Counted from the stretch's first letter, positions 33,403 to 42,978 are shown. The stretch: 64,000 bases of DNA from Lacticaseibacillus parakribbianus (GCF_025490915.1 NZ_JANQBA010000001.1:186001-250000); one strand, 5' to 3'. Numbers and translations: made by a program. The notes: a model not told the origin generated them from the letters alone.

Positions 33403-34659
33403 CTAAGACGCCTTGCGCCCGTTTTCGAGCTTCATCTCCGGGACCCCGGTGCCGTCGACGGCGGCCTTGGTGACCACCGCCTTCTTGACTTCCGGCCGGC
33501 TCGGCAGGTCGAACATCAGATCCTGCATCACGGCTTCGATGATTGAGCGCAGGCCACGCGCCCCGGTGTCGCGCTCGATCGCCTTGTGGGCAATCGCGTG
33601 CAACGCGGCCGGCGTGAACTCAAGCGCCGTGTCATCCAGGCTCAAGAGCTTTTGGTACTGCTTGACCAAGGCGTTCTTCGGCTCGGTCAAAATCCGCACC
33701 AGGTCATCTTCGGTCAGCTTCTCCAGCGCGGCGATGATCGGAATGCGGCCGATGAATTCCGGGATGATCCCGAACTTCATCAGGTCTTCCGGCACAATCT
33801 GCTGCATCACGGACTTGCTTTCGTCGTAGCCCTTGGCCTCGTCGGAGTTGGCGCCAAAGCCGATGGTTTTTTCGCCCATCCGGTTCTTGACGATCTGCTC
33901 GATGCCGTCGAACGCCCCACCGACGATGAACAAAATGTTCGTCGTGTCGATCTGGATGAACTCCTGTTGCGGGTGCTTGCGGCCGCCCTGCGGTGGCACG
34001 TTGGCGATGGTGCCTTCAAGAATCTTCAAAAGCGCCTGTTGCACGCCTTCGCCCGACACATCGCGGGTGATCGAGACGTTCTCGGACTTCTTGGCAATCT
34101 TATCGATTTCGTCGATGTAGATGATGCCCTTTTCGGCCCGCTCCACGTCGTAATCCGCGTTTTGCAGCAGCTTCAGCAGGATGTTTTCGACGTCTTCACC
34201 AACGTAACCGGCCTCGGTTAAGGTCGTCGCATCGGCGATGGCGAACGGCACGTTCAAAATCCGGGCCAAGCTTTGCGCCAGGAAGGTCTTCCCGGAACCG
34301 GTCGGGCCGATCAGCGCGATGTTGGACTTTTGCAGCTCCGTGTCGCCTTCCTCGGCCACTTCCATCTGGTTGACGCGCTTGTAGTGGTTGTACACCGCCA
34401 CGGCTAAGGCGCGCTTCGCGGCGTCTTGCCCGATGACGTAATCGTTCAAAATCTTCAGGATTTCGGCCGGCTTTGGCACTTCCAGCTGGCCCTGAACGGC
34501 ATCTTCTTTGAATTCCTCATCGATGATCTCTTTGCACAGGTCGATACATTCATTACAAATATATACACCAGGGCCAGCAACGATCTTTTTCACCTGGTCT
34601 TGTGACTTGCCGCAAAACGAGCAGGTCACCGGGCCGGTGGTCTCAACGTTGTCAAACAT
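33403..34659 (-). CDS. clpX: ATP-dependent protease ATPase subunit ClpX
   Basis: 418-residue AAA+ unfoldase that feeds ClpP. The N-terminal zinc-binding domain shows CSFCGKSQ and CNECIDLC (four cysteines, about residues 10-41). Walker A is [12 protein letters not shown] (about 117), the pore-loop neighbourhood is [14 protein letters not shown], Walker B is [11 protein letters not shown], and sensor 2 is [10 protein letters not shown]. The length is typical. ATG 34659 is eight bases after AAAGGGG. The usual partner tig lies upstream, separated here by a small ORF and a ~400-nt RNA gene. Confidence 0.98.
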   Translation of the reverse strand: MFDNVETTGPVTCSFCGKSQDQVKKIVAGPGVYICNECIDLCKEIIDEEFKEDAVQGQLEVPKPAEILKILNDYVIGQDAAKRALAVAVYNHYKRVNQMEVAEEGDTELQKSNIALIGPTGSGKTFLAQSLARILNVPFAIADATTLTEAGYVGEDVENILLKLLQNADYDVERAEKGIIYIDEIDKIAKKSENVSITRDVSGEGVQQALLKILEGTIANVPPQGGRKHPQQEFIQIDTTNILFIVGGAFDGIEQIVKNRMGEKTIGFGANSDEAKGYDESKSVMQQIVPEDLMKFGIIPEFIGRIPIIAALEKLTEDDLVRILTEPKNALVKQYQKLLSLDDTALEFTPAALHAIAHKAIERDTGARGLRSIIEAVMQDLMFDLPSRPEVKKAVVTKAAVDGTGVPEMKLENGRKAS

Positions 34660-34887
34660 GTTTCAGCACCCCTTTGTTTAGGCACGCGCCGGTTGCGACG
34701 CGTTAATTGACTTCATCCAGACTAGCATACAGCAACGGCATCTGCAAGCCCCGGGCTCGCGTCGCGCCGTGATCGCCGGCGCTCGGCCAACCGGCCGCGG
34801 CCGACTTAACCAAAGCTTACCGAAATCCCCGCAAAAACGCTAACTTTCCCCGGCATACTGAGCTTGTACCGGAAAGGATGAGTCCAC

Positions 34888-35019
34888 ATGACAATGCTCT
34901 TGATCGGCGCCGTGAGCGTCCTTGGCCTGCTGGCCGCCATGACCGTTATCGCAGGTGGTGCCACCAGGCGCCGCCAACCCGTTTTGATTCCAATCGAGCG
35001 CCGTTCCCCGCGCCGCTGA
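34888..35019 (+). CDS. Small single-pass membrane protein (43 aa)
   Basis: 43 residues: MTMLLIGAVSVLGLLAAM leads a single hydrophobic segment (about residues 3-23), followed by a basic, Arg-rich cytoplasmic tail (TRRRQPVLIPIERRSPRR). GGAAAGGATGAG lies seven bases before the ATG and a perfect terminator begins 12 bases after the stop, supporting a real gene. The family is not recognised. The small size and amphiphilic pattern are compatible with a membrane-associated regulator or a toxin-like peptide, but nothing in the sequence decides this. Confidence 0.6.
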   Translation: MTMLLIGAVSVLGLLAAMTVIAGGATRRRQPVLIPIERRSPRR

Positions 35020-35030
35020 CGCACCGCCTT

Positions 35031-35063
35031 GGCCGACCCGGCTCACCACCGGGTCGGTTTTTT
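35031..35063 (+). terminator. Terminator of the 43-aa gene
   Basis: CGACCCGG, loop CTCACCA, CCGGGTCGG, then six T. Confidence 0.9.
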
Positions 35064-35073
35064 GTGCTGAACG

Positions 35074-35482
35074 TCAAAAACCGCCACAACAACGCGTGTT
35101 GTGGCGGCCGCGCCGAAGCCAGCGGCGCGGATTTCGCCGCCGGCCTAGGCCCTTCGTGCTGATTCGTTGCGCCGGTCGAAGACTGCCGGCGGTTTGCGGC
35201 CCGTCTTCGGCCGTCTGGAACAAGCCACGCGCCGAGCCCCTCCGCAGCTACCTCGCATGCGAGTAGGAGAGCCAGTGACACTGCGCGTGGGTGGTGGTCC
35301 AACCCTGGTATTCGGGCCCGCAGGTGGGCGCCGTTACGCGAAAACACGTGTGTTGAAAGCCAGATTCGGCTTGGTATGAGCGGGGTACTGGGAATGCTTA
35401 TCTCCCGGACCGTTCCCCATGGGCAGTGGACGTATCAGCGACCAAGGCCTTTGGCCGCCTCCCTGTCCTAGAATAATCATCC
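35074..35482 (-). ncRNA. Large structured noncoding RNA, copy 2 (~407 nt, unassigned family)
   Basis: Minus-strand unit between the 43-aa gene terminator and tig. The promoter is TTGACG (35512-35517), 17 bases, TACACT (35489-35494), with a start near 35482. The terminator stem of 10 bp plus TTTTT is at 35076-35107. It shares with copy 1 (10605-11004) the same length, promoter form, ordered conserved blocks and an identical 18-nt block before the terminator; the regions between blocks differ in sequence but can form hairpins in the same places. No open frame with an RBS is conserved between copies. It separates clpX from tig, which are adjacent in many relatives. No known RNA class recognised. 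Confidence 0.82.
35076..35107 (-). terminator. Terminator of ncRNA copy 2
   Basis: Minus strand CCGCCACAAC, a 7-base loop, GTTGTGGCGG and TTTTT. Confidence 0.9.
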
Positions 35483-35488
35483 AAGGCC

Positions 35489-35517
35489 AGTGTAAGCCCT
35501 GCCATCGTGGTCGTCAA
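35489..35517 (-). promoter_or_regulatory. Promoter of ncRNA copy 2
   Basis: Minus strand TTGACG, exactly 17 bases, TACACT, the same design as copy 1. Confidence 0.85.
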
Positions 35518-35568
35518 TTTTTACGCTCACCCTGGCAGGGCTTTCACCGCCTCGGTCGCAACGCCACG

Positions 35569-35595
35569 AAAAAACCCCTGCCGCAACAGGGGTTT
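35569..35595 (-). terminator. tig terminator
   Basis: Minus strand AACCCCTG, loop TTGCGG, CAGGGG and TTTTTT. Confidence 0.9.
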
Positions 35596-35603
35596 ACGCA
35601 CAA

Positions 35604-36923
35604 TTAGTCTTCTTTGGCAGCCTTGTCTTCCTTGGCGGCTTCGACTTCCTTGGCGCTGTCGGTGATAATCTTGATGGCCTTCTTGACCCCGATGTCGTGC
35701 TTCAGCATGTCATCGGACAAGGCGCGGCGAACGGCCTTTTCGTCCATGTTGTACTCTTCGGCCAGGTCCTTGATCTCGGCGTTGACTTCGTCTTCGCTGG
35801 CGTCAAGCTTCTCCGCTGCGACGATGGCCTCAAGCACCAGGTTGGTCTTGACGCGCGTCTCGGCGTTGGCGGCGAACTGCTTCTTCAGGTCGTCTTCGGA
35901 GGTGCCGGTCAGCTGGAAGTACATCTTCGGGTCGATACCCTGCTGCTGCATGTTGCCCATGTACTGATCGTACTGGTTCTGGGTTTCGGTGTCGAGCATC
36001 GCTTGTGGCACTTCTTCGATGGTCGCGTTGTCAACCGCCTTGGCGATGGCCTGCTCCTGAATCGCGTCCTCGGCGGCCTCGACCTTCTTTTGCTGCAGGT
36101 CGGACTTGATCTTCAGCTTGAGTTCGGCCAGCGTGTCGACGTCTTCGTCAAGGTCCTTGGCAAAATCATCGTCAAGCGCAGGCAGTTCCTTGCTCTTGAC
36201 TTCGTGAATCGTGGTCTTGAATTCGGCTTCCTTGCCGGCAAGGTCTTTGGCTTGGTAGTCTTCAGGGAAGGTGACCTTGACGATCACATCTTCGCCGGCC
36301 TTGTGACCGATCAGTTGGTCTTCAAAGCCCGGAATGAAGGAGTTGGAGCCCAGCTCAAGCGCGTAGTTCTTGGCGGAGCCGCCGTCGAACTCGGTGCCGT
36401 CGACGGTGCCGACGTAATCGATGGTCACGGTGTCGCCCTTTTCAGCGGCCGCGTCTTCCTTGAGCACAAGCTCTGCTTGGCCCTCACGCTTGGCCTCGAG
36501 GTCCTTGTCAACGTCGGCATCGGCCACGTCGCGGTCCTGCTTGTCGACGGTCACGCCCTTGTAGTCGCCCAGCTTAACATCAGGCTTGACGGTGACTTCG
36601 GCGGTGATCACCCAAGGCTTGCCTTCGTCCATGGATTCGATGTCGATCTTTGGCTGGTCGACTGGGTCGATCCCGGCTTCCTCAATGGCAGCTTCGTAGC
36701 TGTCCGGCAGCAAGATGTTCAGCGCGTCTTCGTAAAGCGCGGATTCGCCGTACATGCGGTCGAACACGGTGCGAGACACGTGACCCTTGCGGAAGCCCGG
36801 TACGTTCAGGTTCTTCTTGACGCGGGTGAACGCCTTGTCCAATCCTTCTTTAATTTGGTCTTGTTCGATTTCAAAGGTCAAAACACCGGTAACGGTGCCT
36901 TTCTTTTCCCATTTTGCAGCCAT
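35604..36923 (-). CDS. tig: Trigger factor
   Basis: 439-residue ribosome-associated chaperone and peptidyl-prolyl isomerase. The N-terminal ribosome-binding domain has the exit-tunnel signature near residues 40-50 ([11 protein letters not shown], the GFRxGxxP-type loop with His-Val instead of the usual Lys-x-Pro). The PPIase FKBP-like domain follows (about 150-245; [20 protein letters not shown]), then the C-terminal helical arms, and a Lys/Glu/Ala-rich tail. ATG 36923 is eight bases after GGAGG. It has its own promoter and terminator. The unusual spacer containing ncRNA copy 2 sits directly downstream. Confidence 0.97.
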   Translation of the reverse strand: MAAKWEKKGTVTGVLTFEIEQDQIKEGLDKAFTRVKKNLNVPGFRKGHVSRTVFDRMYGESALYEDALNILLPDSYEAAIEEAGIDPVDQPKIDIESMDEGKPWVITAEVTVKPDVKLGDYKGVTVDKQDRDVADADVDKDLEAKREGQAELVLKEDAAAEKGDTVTIDYVGTVDGTEFDGGSAKNYALELGSNSFIPGFEDQLIGHKAGEDVIVKVTFPEDYQAKDLAGKEAEFKTTIHEVKSKELPALDDDFAKDLDEDVDTLAELKLKIKSDLQQKKVEAAEDAIQEQAIAKAVDNATIEEVPQAMLDTETQNQYDQYMGNMQQQGIDPKMYFQLTGTSEDDLKKQFAANAETRVKTNLVLEAIVAAEKLDASEDEVNAEIKDLAEEYNMDEKAVRRALSDDMLKHDIGVKKAIKIITDSAKEVEAAKEDKAAKED

Positions 36924-36972
36924 GCTGTACCTCCGACATAAGTTTTCGCAATTCGTATTGCATACTTTTCAC

Positions 36973-37001
36973 AGTGTACACGAAAACCGCGGGATTGTAA
37001 A
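36973..37001 (-). promoter_or_regulatory. tig promoter
   Basis: Minus strand TTTACA, 17 bases, TACACT; the start is about 45 bases before ATG 36923. Confidence 0.75.
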
Positions 37002-37052
37002 TGTAACCGCGGTTTTTTTGACAAGTAAAAAGCCTTGGCAATGCGCCGGTTC

Positions 37053-37841
37053 CTATGCGTCGACCTCGGCCTGACGCACCGCCGCGACCATGTCGCGGGT
37101 GTAGGCCGCGATGGCGGCCGGCGCGTCGTCACCGGCCGCTGCAGCCTGGGCGACGATGGCCGAGCCGACAATCACCCCGTCGGCCAGGCCGGCCAATTCA
37201 CGCGCCTGTTCCGGCGTGTGGACCCCGAAGCCGACGCAAAGCGGTGCGTCGGTCACCTGCCGCAGTGCGGCGATTAAGTCAGGCAGGTTCTGCGCGAAGC
37301 CGGCGCGTTGGCCAGTCACCCCCAGCGCCGAGACGATGTAGATGAAGCCGGTCGCATCCGTCACAAGCTTCGCCAGGCGCGAACCCGAGGTCGGGCTGAC
37401 CAGCGGGATCAGGTCCAGCCCGTGCTTTTTGGTGAATGGTAGAATCTCTCCCGCCTCCTCGGCCGGCAGGTCCGGAATCACCAGCCCCGCCACGCCGAGT
37501 GCCGCGCAGCGCCTGCAAAAGGCGTCGTAGCCGTACTTGAACGGCAGGTTGGCGTAGGTCAAAAAGACCAGTGGGACCTGCGTCTGCTTGCGAATCTCGG
37601 CGACGATGTCAAATACCCCGTTGACCGTGATGCCACCGGCGAAGGCTCGCAGCCCCGCCGCCTGAATCACCGGCCCGTCGGCGATAGGGTCAGAGAACGG
37701 CACCCCCAGCTCGACGATGTCGGCGCCGGCCTCGGCCAAGGCGACGACCGAAGCCACCGTCCGTGCGGCGCTTGGGTCGCCGGCCGTGACGAACGGAATG
37801 AACGCCTTGTGGTTCTTGAATACCTCGCGTAACTTACTCAT
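37053..37841 (-). CDS. trpA: Tryptophan synthase alpha chain
   Basis: 262-residue TIM barrel that cleaves indole-3-glycerol phosphate and channels indole to TrpB. Active-site motifs are [18 protein letters not shown] (catalytic Glu and Asp, about residues 43-60), [11 protein letters not shown], the GVTGQR phosphate-loop region and GFGVHTPEQ. The ATG overlaps the end of trpB by eight bases. It is the last gene of trpDCFBA; only a weak hairpin with TTTTT follows, close to the tig promoter. Confidence 0.97.
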   Translation of the reverse strand: MSKLREVFKNHKAFIPFVTAGDPSAARTVASVVALAEAGADIVELGVPFSDPIADGPVIQAAGLRAFAGGITVNGVFDIVAEIRKQTQVPLVFLTYANLPFKYGYDAFCRRCAALGVAGLVIPDLPAEEAGEILPFTKKHGLDLIPLVSPTSGSRLAKLVTDATGFIYIVSALGVTGQRAGFAQNLPDLIAALRQVTDAPLCVGFGVHTPEQARELAGLADGVIVGSAIVAQAAAAGDDAPAAIAAYTRDMVAAVRQAEVDA

Positions 37842-39027
37842 GGATTTCTTCCCCCCGGTACTTGGCAATCGATGCGACATCCTTGTCGCCGCGACCCGAC
37901 AACGTGCAGATGATGCTCTGATCCGGTCGCATGGTCGGCGCCAGCTTTTGGACGTAGGCGACGGCGTGGCAGCTTTCGATGGCCGCGATGATGCCTTCCT
38001 GCTTGGCGATGAACTCAAAGGCGGCGACCGCCTCCTCATCGGTGATGCCGACGTACTCGGCGCGACCGGTGGCCTGAAGCGCCGCGTGTTCCGGACCGAT
38101 GCCCGGGTAGTCCAGCCCGGCGGAGATGGAGTAGACCTTGGCAATCTGCCCCTCCTGGTTTTGGAGGAAAATGGACTTCATGCCGTGGAAAATCCCCGGG
38201 GTGCCAAGCTCCAGCGTCGCGGCGGTTTTGCCGCTTGCAACCCCTTGCCCCGCTGCCTCGACGCCGTACAGGCGAACGCTTGGGTCGTCCAGGTAGGCCG
38301 CAAAACTCCCAATCGCGTTGGAACCGCCGCCGACGCAGGCGACAATGGCGTCCGGCAGCTTGCCGGCCACGGTCTGGTACTGCGCCTTGGATTCCTTGGA
38401 AATCACCGACTGGAACTCGTGAACCATCGCCGGGTACGGGGCCGGGCCCATCGCCGAACCGATGACGTAAAACGTATCGTCTGGATGTGCGGCCCAGTCC
38501 TGCAACGCCGCGTTGACCGCGTCCTTGAGCAGGCCTTGGCCGGAGGTGACGGCGTTGACCTTGGCCCCGAGCAGCCGCATGCGGTACACATTGAGCTGCT
38601 GGCGCTCGGTGTCCTCCTTACCCATGAAGACCTCGCATTCCATGCCGAACAGCGCGGCGATGGTCGCCGTCGCCACCCCGTGCTGACCGGCCCCGGTTTC
38701 GGCAATCAGGCGCGTTTTGCCCAGCCGCCGGGCCAAAAGCACCTGGCCGATCACGTTGTTGATCTTGTGGGCGCCGGTGTGGTTGAGGTCCTCGCGCTTC
38801 AAGTAGATTTTAGCGCCGCCAAGCGTCTCGGTCATCCGCTTGGCGTAGTACAAAAGCGACGGCCGGTTGGCGTATTCGTTCAAAAGCCGGTGGAACTCGG
38901 CCTGAAACTCGGGATCCTGCTTGGCCGCCTCGAAGGCCGTCGTCAGCTGATCAAGCGCCGTCATCAGGGTTTCCGGGACGTACTGGCCCCCGAATTCGCC
39001 GAAGCGATTATCAATAGTCTGTGTCAT
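37834..39027 (-). CDS. trpB: Tryptophan synthase beta chain
   Basis: 397-residue PLP enzyme that condenses indole with serine. The N-terminus [14 protein letters not shown] is diagnostic. PLP lysine is in [13 protein letters not shown] (about residue 87), catalytic Glu follows in [11 protein letters not shown], and the phosphate loop is GGGSNAIG. The C-terminal SGRGDKD is also present. ATG 39027 is six bases after GAAAGGAAG; a longer frame from 39054 starts inside trpF. Overlaps trpA. Confidence 0.98.
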   Translation of the reverse strand: MTQTIDNRFGEFGGQYVPETLMTALDQLTTAFEAAKQDPEFQAEFHRLLNEYANRPSLLYYAKRMTETLGGAKIYLKREDLNHTGAHKINNVIGQVLLARRLGKTRLIAETGAGQHGVATATIAALFGMECEVFMGKEDTERQQLNVYRMRLLGAKVNAVTSGQGLLKDAVNAALQDWAAHPDDTFYVIGSAMGPAPYPAMVHEFQSVISKESKAQYQTVAGKLPDAIVACVGGGSNAIGSFAAYLDDPSVRLYGVEAAGQGVASGKTAATLELGTPGIFHGMKSIFLQNQEGQIAKVYSISAGLDYPGIGPEHAALQATGRAEYVGITDEEAVAAFEFIAKQEGIIAAIESCHAVAYVQKLAPTMRPDQSIICTLSGRGDKDVASIAKYRGEEIHE

Positions 39028-39040
39028 CTTAGTCTTCCTT

Positions 39041-39613
39041 TCATTTAACCTCACGCGCCGCCGCCACGAACGCGGCGACTAGCGCCGGGTCCTTGCCCCC
39101 TGCCCGCTCCAGCCGGCTGGAGGCATCCACCACGGCCGGATTGGCCAGGCGAATCGCCGCGGCGACATTGTCGGCCGCCAGTCCTCCAGCTAGCATCAGC
39201 GGCCGGTTCGTCGCTGGCAGGGCCTGCCAATCCAACGCCTGCCCTGACCCGTCGCCGGCATCGCACAAGGCGTAATCCGCCGGCGTCTCAGGCGCCGCGG
39301 CGGTCACTCGGGCCATCACCAAAAACCCTTGGCGCTGCAGCGTCACCACCGCGGCGGCGCCGCAAGGGCGATGGAGCTGCACCGCGGCCACGACGCCACG
39401 CAGGCCGGCAATCAACTGGGAATCCGGGGACAACAGCACCGCCACCGGCACAATGCCTGGCGCCAGCTGGGCTGCCAGTACCCGGCACTGGGCCACCGTG
39501 ACGCGATGGCGGCCCGGCGCCAGCACGAAGCCGGCGTAATCCGGCCGAGCGGCGTTGACCGCGGCCACATCGGCGGCGGTCATCAGGCCGCACACCTTCA
39601 CCTGCACCGACAT
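39041..39613 (-). CDS. trpF: Phosphoribosylanthranilate isomerase
   Basis: 190-residue TIM-barrel enzyme, third step after anthranilate. The N-terminal VQVKVCGLM contains the catalytic Cys (about residue 8), and [14 protein letters not shown] matches the family's GFvF..SpR stretch. The aspartate general acid is expected in [16 protein letters not shown], and [16 protein letters not shown] with VVDASSRLE binds phosphate. ATG 39613 shares one base with the trpC TGA; a GTG at 39616 is less likely. It is more diverged from textbook TrpF than its neighbours. Confidence 0.93.
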   Translation of the reverse strand: MSVQVKVCGLMTAADVAAVNAARPDYAGFVLAPGRHRVTVAQCRVLAAQLAPGIVPVAVLLSPDSQLIAGLRGVVAAVQLHRPCGAAAVVTLQRQGFLVMARVTAAAPETPADYALCDAGDGSGQALDWQALPATNRPLMLAGGLAADNVAAAIRLANPAVVDASSRLERAGGKDPALVAAFVAAAREVK

Positions 39614-40395
39614 CACCGCACCGCCTCCCTGAAGGCGGCGATGGTGGCACCACGGTCTGAAGCCCTCATCAAGGTCTCGCCGATCAAGGCGCCGTTGAGG
39701 CCGGCCCGGCGCAGCCGCGCCAGCTGGGCCGGCGTTTGAATCCCGCTTTCGGCCAGCACCGCCACGCCGCTGGGCACCAGCGGCCGCAGCCGGATGCAGG
39801 TGGCCAGGTCGACCGTGAAGGTGGTCAAGTCGCGGTTGTTAATGCCGATCAGCCGTGGGTGAAGCGCCAGGGCCCGCGCGATTTCAGATTCGTTGTGGCA
39901 TTCGATCAGCACTTCCAGCCCCAGACGCTCGGCGTAGGCCGCGTACTCGGCCAACTGGACGTCGCTGAGAATCGCCACGATCAAGAGCACCAGCCGGGCC
40001 CCCGCAACCTTGGCCTCGTCAATCATGTAGCGGTCGATGACGAAATCCTTGCGCAGCACCGGGGTGGTGACCGCCTGCGTCACGGCCTTGAGAATCGCAA
40101 GCGAGCCGTGGAAGTAATCCGGTTCGGTCAGGCAGCTGATCGCGTCGACTCCGGCCGCCGCGTAGTCTTGGGCAATGCGCAGGTAGGGAAAATCGCCGGC
40201 AATCACCCCTTTGGACGGCGAGGCCTGCTTGATTTCGGCTATCAGGCCGAAGTGATCGGCCAAGGCGGCGGTGAAGCCGGGCGTCGCCTTGGCCGGCAGC
40301 GCCTGGGCGGCTTGGGCGAGCTCCACCGGAGGCACCAGCGCCTGGTGGTTGACCAGGCGCCGCCTTGTTGCGGCCACTAAATCATCGAGAATCAT
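39613..40395 (-). CDS. trpC: Indole-3-glycerol phosphate synthase
   Basis: 260-residue TIM barrel forming indole-3-glycerol phosphate. Seen are IAEIKQASPSKGVI (substrate-binding Lys, about residue 53), AAGVDAISCLTEPDYFHGS, LRKDFVIDRYMIDEA (catalytic Lys), LIECHNESE, IGINNRDLTTF and LAESGIQTP. The start ATG overlaps the trpD stop by four bases (ATGA), and its end is fused to trpF by TGATG, so the operon is tightly coupled. Confidence 0.97.
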   Translation of the reverse strand: MILDDLVAATRRRLVNHQALVPPVELAQAAQALPAKATPGFTAALADHFGLIAEIKQASPSKGVIAGDFPYLRIAQDYAAAGVDAISCLTEPDYFHGSLAILKAVTQAVTTPVLRKDFVIDRYMIDEAKVAGARLVLLIVAILSDVQLAEYAAYAERLGLEVLIECHNESEIARALALHPRLIGINNRDLTTFTVDLATCIRLRPLVPSGVAVLAESGIQTPAQLARLRRAGLNGALIGETLMRASDRGATIAAFREAVR

Positions 40396-41414
40396 GCGAT
40401 CACCTGCTTTGAATTGGCGGCCAAGACGTCATTCAACCGCTGCTGAGCGGCGCCACTGGCCAGTGTGGCCTGGGCCAGGGCGATGCCGGCGGCCAGGCTG
40501 GCACTGCGGTGGGCCAAAAACAGGGCGACGCCGGCGTTCATCACCACGGCGTCACGCTGCGCCGCGGTCGCGCGGTTGGCCAAAACGGCCCGTGTGATCG
40601 TCGCGTTTTGCGCCGGGGTGCCACCGGTCAAAGCAGCCGGGGTGGCCAAAGCGAGGCCGTAATCCCGCGGATCGATCACCGCCGGCGTCAGCTTGCCGTG
40701 GTCGATCATCACGGCTTGCGTCGGTCCGGTCACGGTCACCTCGTCCAGCCCGTCTTGGCCGTGGACCACGGCGCCTGAGGTCACGCCCAGCTGAACCAAG
40801 GCTTGGGCCATGGGCCCAAGCAGCGCCTCTTTGTAGACCCCGAGCAACACGGTACTTGGCTTGGCGGGATTGCTCAGCGGCCCAATCAGGTTGAAGATTG
40901 TGGGGAAGCCAAGCGCCTTGCGCGTCGGCCCGACGAAGCGCATCGCGCGGTGGTACTGCTGGGCAAAAAGAAAGCACAGGTCGTATCGCGCCAGCAGGCT
41001 CGCGCTTTGAGCCGGGGTGGCCTGGATATCGTACCCCAAGGCCTCCAAGACATCGGCGGCCCCGCTCTTGGAGCTGGCGGCGCGATTGCCGTGTTTAGCC
41101 ACCTTGACGCCGGACGCGGCAATCACGAACAGGCTGGTGGTCGAGATGTTGAAGGTGTTGTGGTGGTCGCCACCGGTGCCGACGATTTCAAGGACCGGAC
41201 CTGCCGGGGTGAAGGCCAGCGCGTTGTCTCGCATCGAGGCCGCCGCCCCGGCAATCTCCATCGGCGTCGGGCCCTTGGCCGCCATCGCCGTGAGGTAGCT
41301 GGCAATCAACTGCGGGTCGACTTGCCCCTGCATCAGCTCGTCATGGGTGGCCTTCGTCTGTTCAAAGCTCAGGTTGTGGTGAGCCAGTAATGCCGTAATT
41401 GTGTCGTTAATCAT
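40392..41414 (-). CDS. trpD: Anthranilate phosphoribosyltransferase
   Basis: 340-residue enzyme transferring phosphoribosyl to anthranilate; it is the first structural gene of this operon. The diagnostic VGTGGDHHNTFNISTT (PRPP loop; the usual GTGGD is intact) is at about residues 77-92, followed by KHGNRAASSKSGAADVLEALG and the metal-site VVHGQDGLDE. ATG 41414 is six bases after AAGGAG and lies below the T-box terminator; the frame continues upstream through the leader but is not coding there. No trpE or trpG precedes it. Confidence 0.97.
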   Translation of the reverse strand: MINDTITALLAHHNLSFEQTKATHDELMQGQVDPQLIASYLTAMAAKGPTPMEIAGAAASMRDNALAFTPAGPVLEIVGTGGDHHNTFNISTTSLFVIAASGVKVAKHGNRAASSKSGAADVLEALGYDIQATPAQSASLLARYDLCFLFAQQYHRAMRFVGPTRKALGFPTIFNLIGPLSNPAKPSTVLLGVYKEALLGPMAQALVQLGVTSGAVVHGQDGLDEVTVTGPTQAVMIDHGKLTPAVIDPRDYGLALATPAALTGGTPAQNATITRAVLANRATAAQRDAVVMNAGVALFLAHRSASLAAGIALAQATLASGAAQQRLNDVLAANSKQVIA

Positions 41415-41854
41415 CGTTTGCTCCTTGGTGCCGCTGCACCTTGCCAAGTTCCCGCCGCCGACTGCCGGGCGTCGCCATCGCTTGCCTACCATTGTTCTCA
41501 CCGCCTTCTCAGATTGATTGCAAAAAAATTCCGCCCCCGACCAGTCTTCACGACTGATCAAGGACGGAATTTCTCCGCGGTGCCACCTCAATTGGCAAGT
41601 ACCTAGGTACTCGCCCGCTTTGCGAAGGGCCAACACCCTCCCGGCAACTGACGTGTGTCGAAACGTCCACCCTGACTGGCCCGAAGACGCCCGCGGGAGC
41701 CAATGGCTGGTCGCGGTAATCCAGGTTTTTGGGGTGACCCTCAGTGGTCCATTTAACTGCCTGCGTTCGGCGACACTCTCAGCATCGGTCGCTCTCTTTA
41801 CGGGCACAACAGTTGTTATCTCCACTTCAACGGTTTGAGACGAAATGTTCGATT
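41415..41854 (-). promoter_or_regulatory. Tryptophan T-box leader of trpDCFBA
   Basis: A ~440-nt leader that contains the T-box GGTGGCACCGCGG (41575-41587), a terminator with AATTCCG/CGGAATTTTTTT arms (41522-41571), and further upstream a UGG in AAAUGGACC (about 41749-41757) as a candidate Trp specifier. Transcription of the operon should rise when tRNA-Trp is uncharged. Confidence 0.92.
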
Positions 41855-41860
41855 GCCTAG

Positions 41861-41889
41861 AATATAGTCCGATTCTCATCGGCCGTCAA
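41861..41889 (-). promoter_or_regulatory. trp operon promoter
   Basis: Minus strand TTGACG, exactly 17 bases, TATATT; the start is near 41854. Confidence 0.85.
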
Positions 41890-41905
41890 TACTTTTCTCA
41901 TAATT

Positions 41906-42793
41906 TTAACGGTCGAGGGCGATTGTGTACCCGCTCAGCTGGCTCAGCGGCCGCGAATCGCTCGCCGTACTGAACCTGGCCTCGATGCGAACCCGACCCG
42001 AAGCCAGGGGCGTCAGGCGGTACAGCAGGCGATCGTGAAGGCCATCCAGGCAGGCCACCGTCAGCGAGCCGTCTGGTTGCGTCACGTTCAGGTGGTAGGG
42101 TCCCCCGCTCGTGTTCACAATGCGCTCCGTGTTCCACTGAATCGGGGTCTTGGTTGGGGCGAACTCGACGCTGGCCCGTTGCAAAATTGCCGTGGCGGCG
42201 TGAATGTCTTTGATCGGCGCCACCGGGGCGTCCGGCACCGCGGTCGTCCCCGACCGCCAGATGTCCTTGAACGCCTTGGTCAATGCGGCGTCGGCCGGCG
42301 GGGTGAAAACCGTCGTGCCGGCCGCGTTGCTTCGCTCCTGCTTGGTCGCCAAAACCTGTGGCTGACCGGCACGAATGGTGAAGAGCAGCAGCTGGCTTTG
42401 GCCCAGCACCGCGTTGCTGTCGTTGCAATAAGCCGCCAGCAGCGTGTAGTCGGCGGTCGCCTGGTTGCCCTTGACCCAGGCCACCTTGATGGACGCACCG
42501 GGCTTGCGCCAGGCAATCAGGTTGCCGTCAATCAGCGCGTTGGGCATATCCGCGGCGTCACTGTAATAGGTCCCGTTTTGGGCCTGGGTGTAGCGGTGGT
42601 AGACGAATCCTTGCTGATTGCCCCAAGCCGTGACGAACCGGGTCAGTTCCTTGGCCTTGGTCGCGTTCCAGGCCAGCCGCTTGACGCTCGCCTGGCCCGA
42701 GGCCGCCTCGGTGCCTTGCTGAGGCCTTGGGCTGCAGGCGGCCAGGCTCAACAGCGCCGCGCCTGTGACCAGCACTCGCCAGATTTTCAACAT
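41906..42793 (-). CDS. DUF4767-type surface lipoprotein
   Basis: 295 residues. The signal peptide MLKIWRVLVTGAALLSLAAC ends in an LAAC lipobox (Cys20), so the mature protein is lipid-anchored outside the membrane. Right after a short Gln/Ser-rich linker comes a DUF4767-like domain (about residues 40-165: LAWNATKAKELTRFVTAWG, YTQAQNGTYYSD), common in lactobacillal lipoproteins of unknown role. The C-terminal 120 residues are another, unrecognised domain. ATG 42793 follows CGGAGGG; a longer frame upstream would hide the signal peptide and is rejected. Confidence 0.8.
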   Translation of the reverse strand: MLKIWRVLVTGAALLSLAACSPRPQQGTEAASGQASVKRLAWNATKAKELTRFVTAWGNQQGFVYHRYTQAQNGTYYSDAADMPNALIDGNLIAWRKPGASIKVAWVKGNQATADYTLLAAYCNDSNAVLGQSQLLLFTIRAGQPQVLATKQERSNAAGTTVFTPPADAALTKAFKDIWRSGTTAVPDAPVAPIKDIHAATAILQRASVEFAPTKTPIQWNTERIVNTSGGPYHLNVTQPDGSLTVACLDGLHDRLLYRLTPLASGRVRIEARFSTASDSRPLSQLSGYTIALDR

Positions 42794-42966
42794 GTGTGAC
42801 CCTCCGTTTCTGAGCTCGATTGTAGCAAAGCCGGCGGCAACACTCAATCGCGTCGCGCATTCAGTCCCGATAAGATAACGCCGATGGCTAGCGTCTTGAA
42901 GGGTCACAAGCAGATTTGCCAAAGCATATTTACAAAACCTGACGCAAAAATAACAGGGCCAACGTG

Positions 42967-42972
42967 TAGTAT
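42967..42972 (+). promoter_or_regulatory. -10 element of short C-rich RNA B
   Basis: TAGTAT preceded by GTG; the -35 is poorly defined. The start is expected near 42979. Confidence 0.45.
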
Positions 42973-42978
42973 GACATT

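Noticed and set aside
41415-41879. Upstream extension of the trpD reading frame
   Set aside because: This is the T-box leader; the promoter, T-box and terminator lie inside the frame, and the RBS points to ATG 41414.
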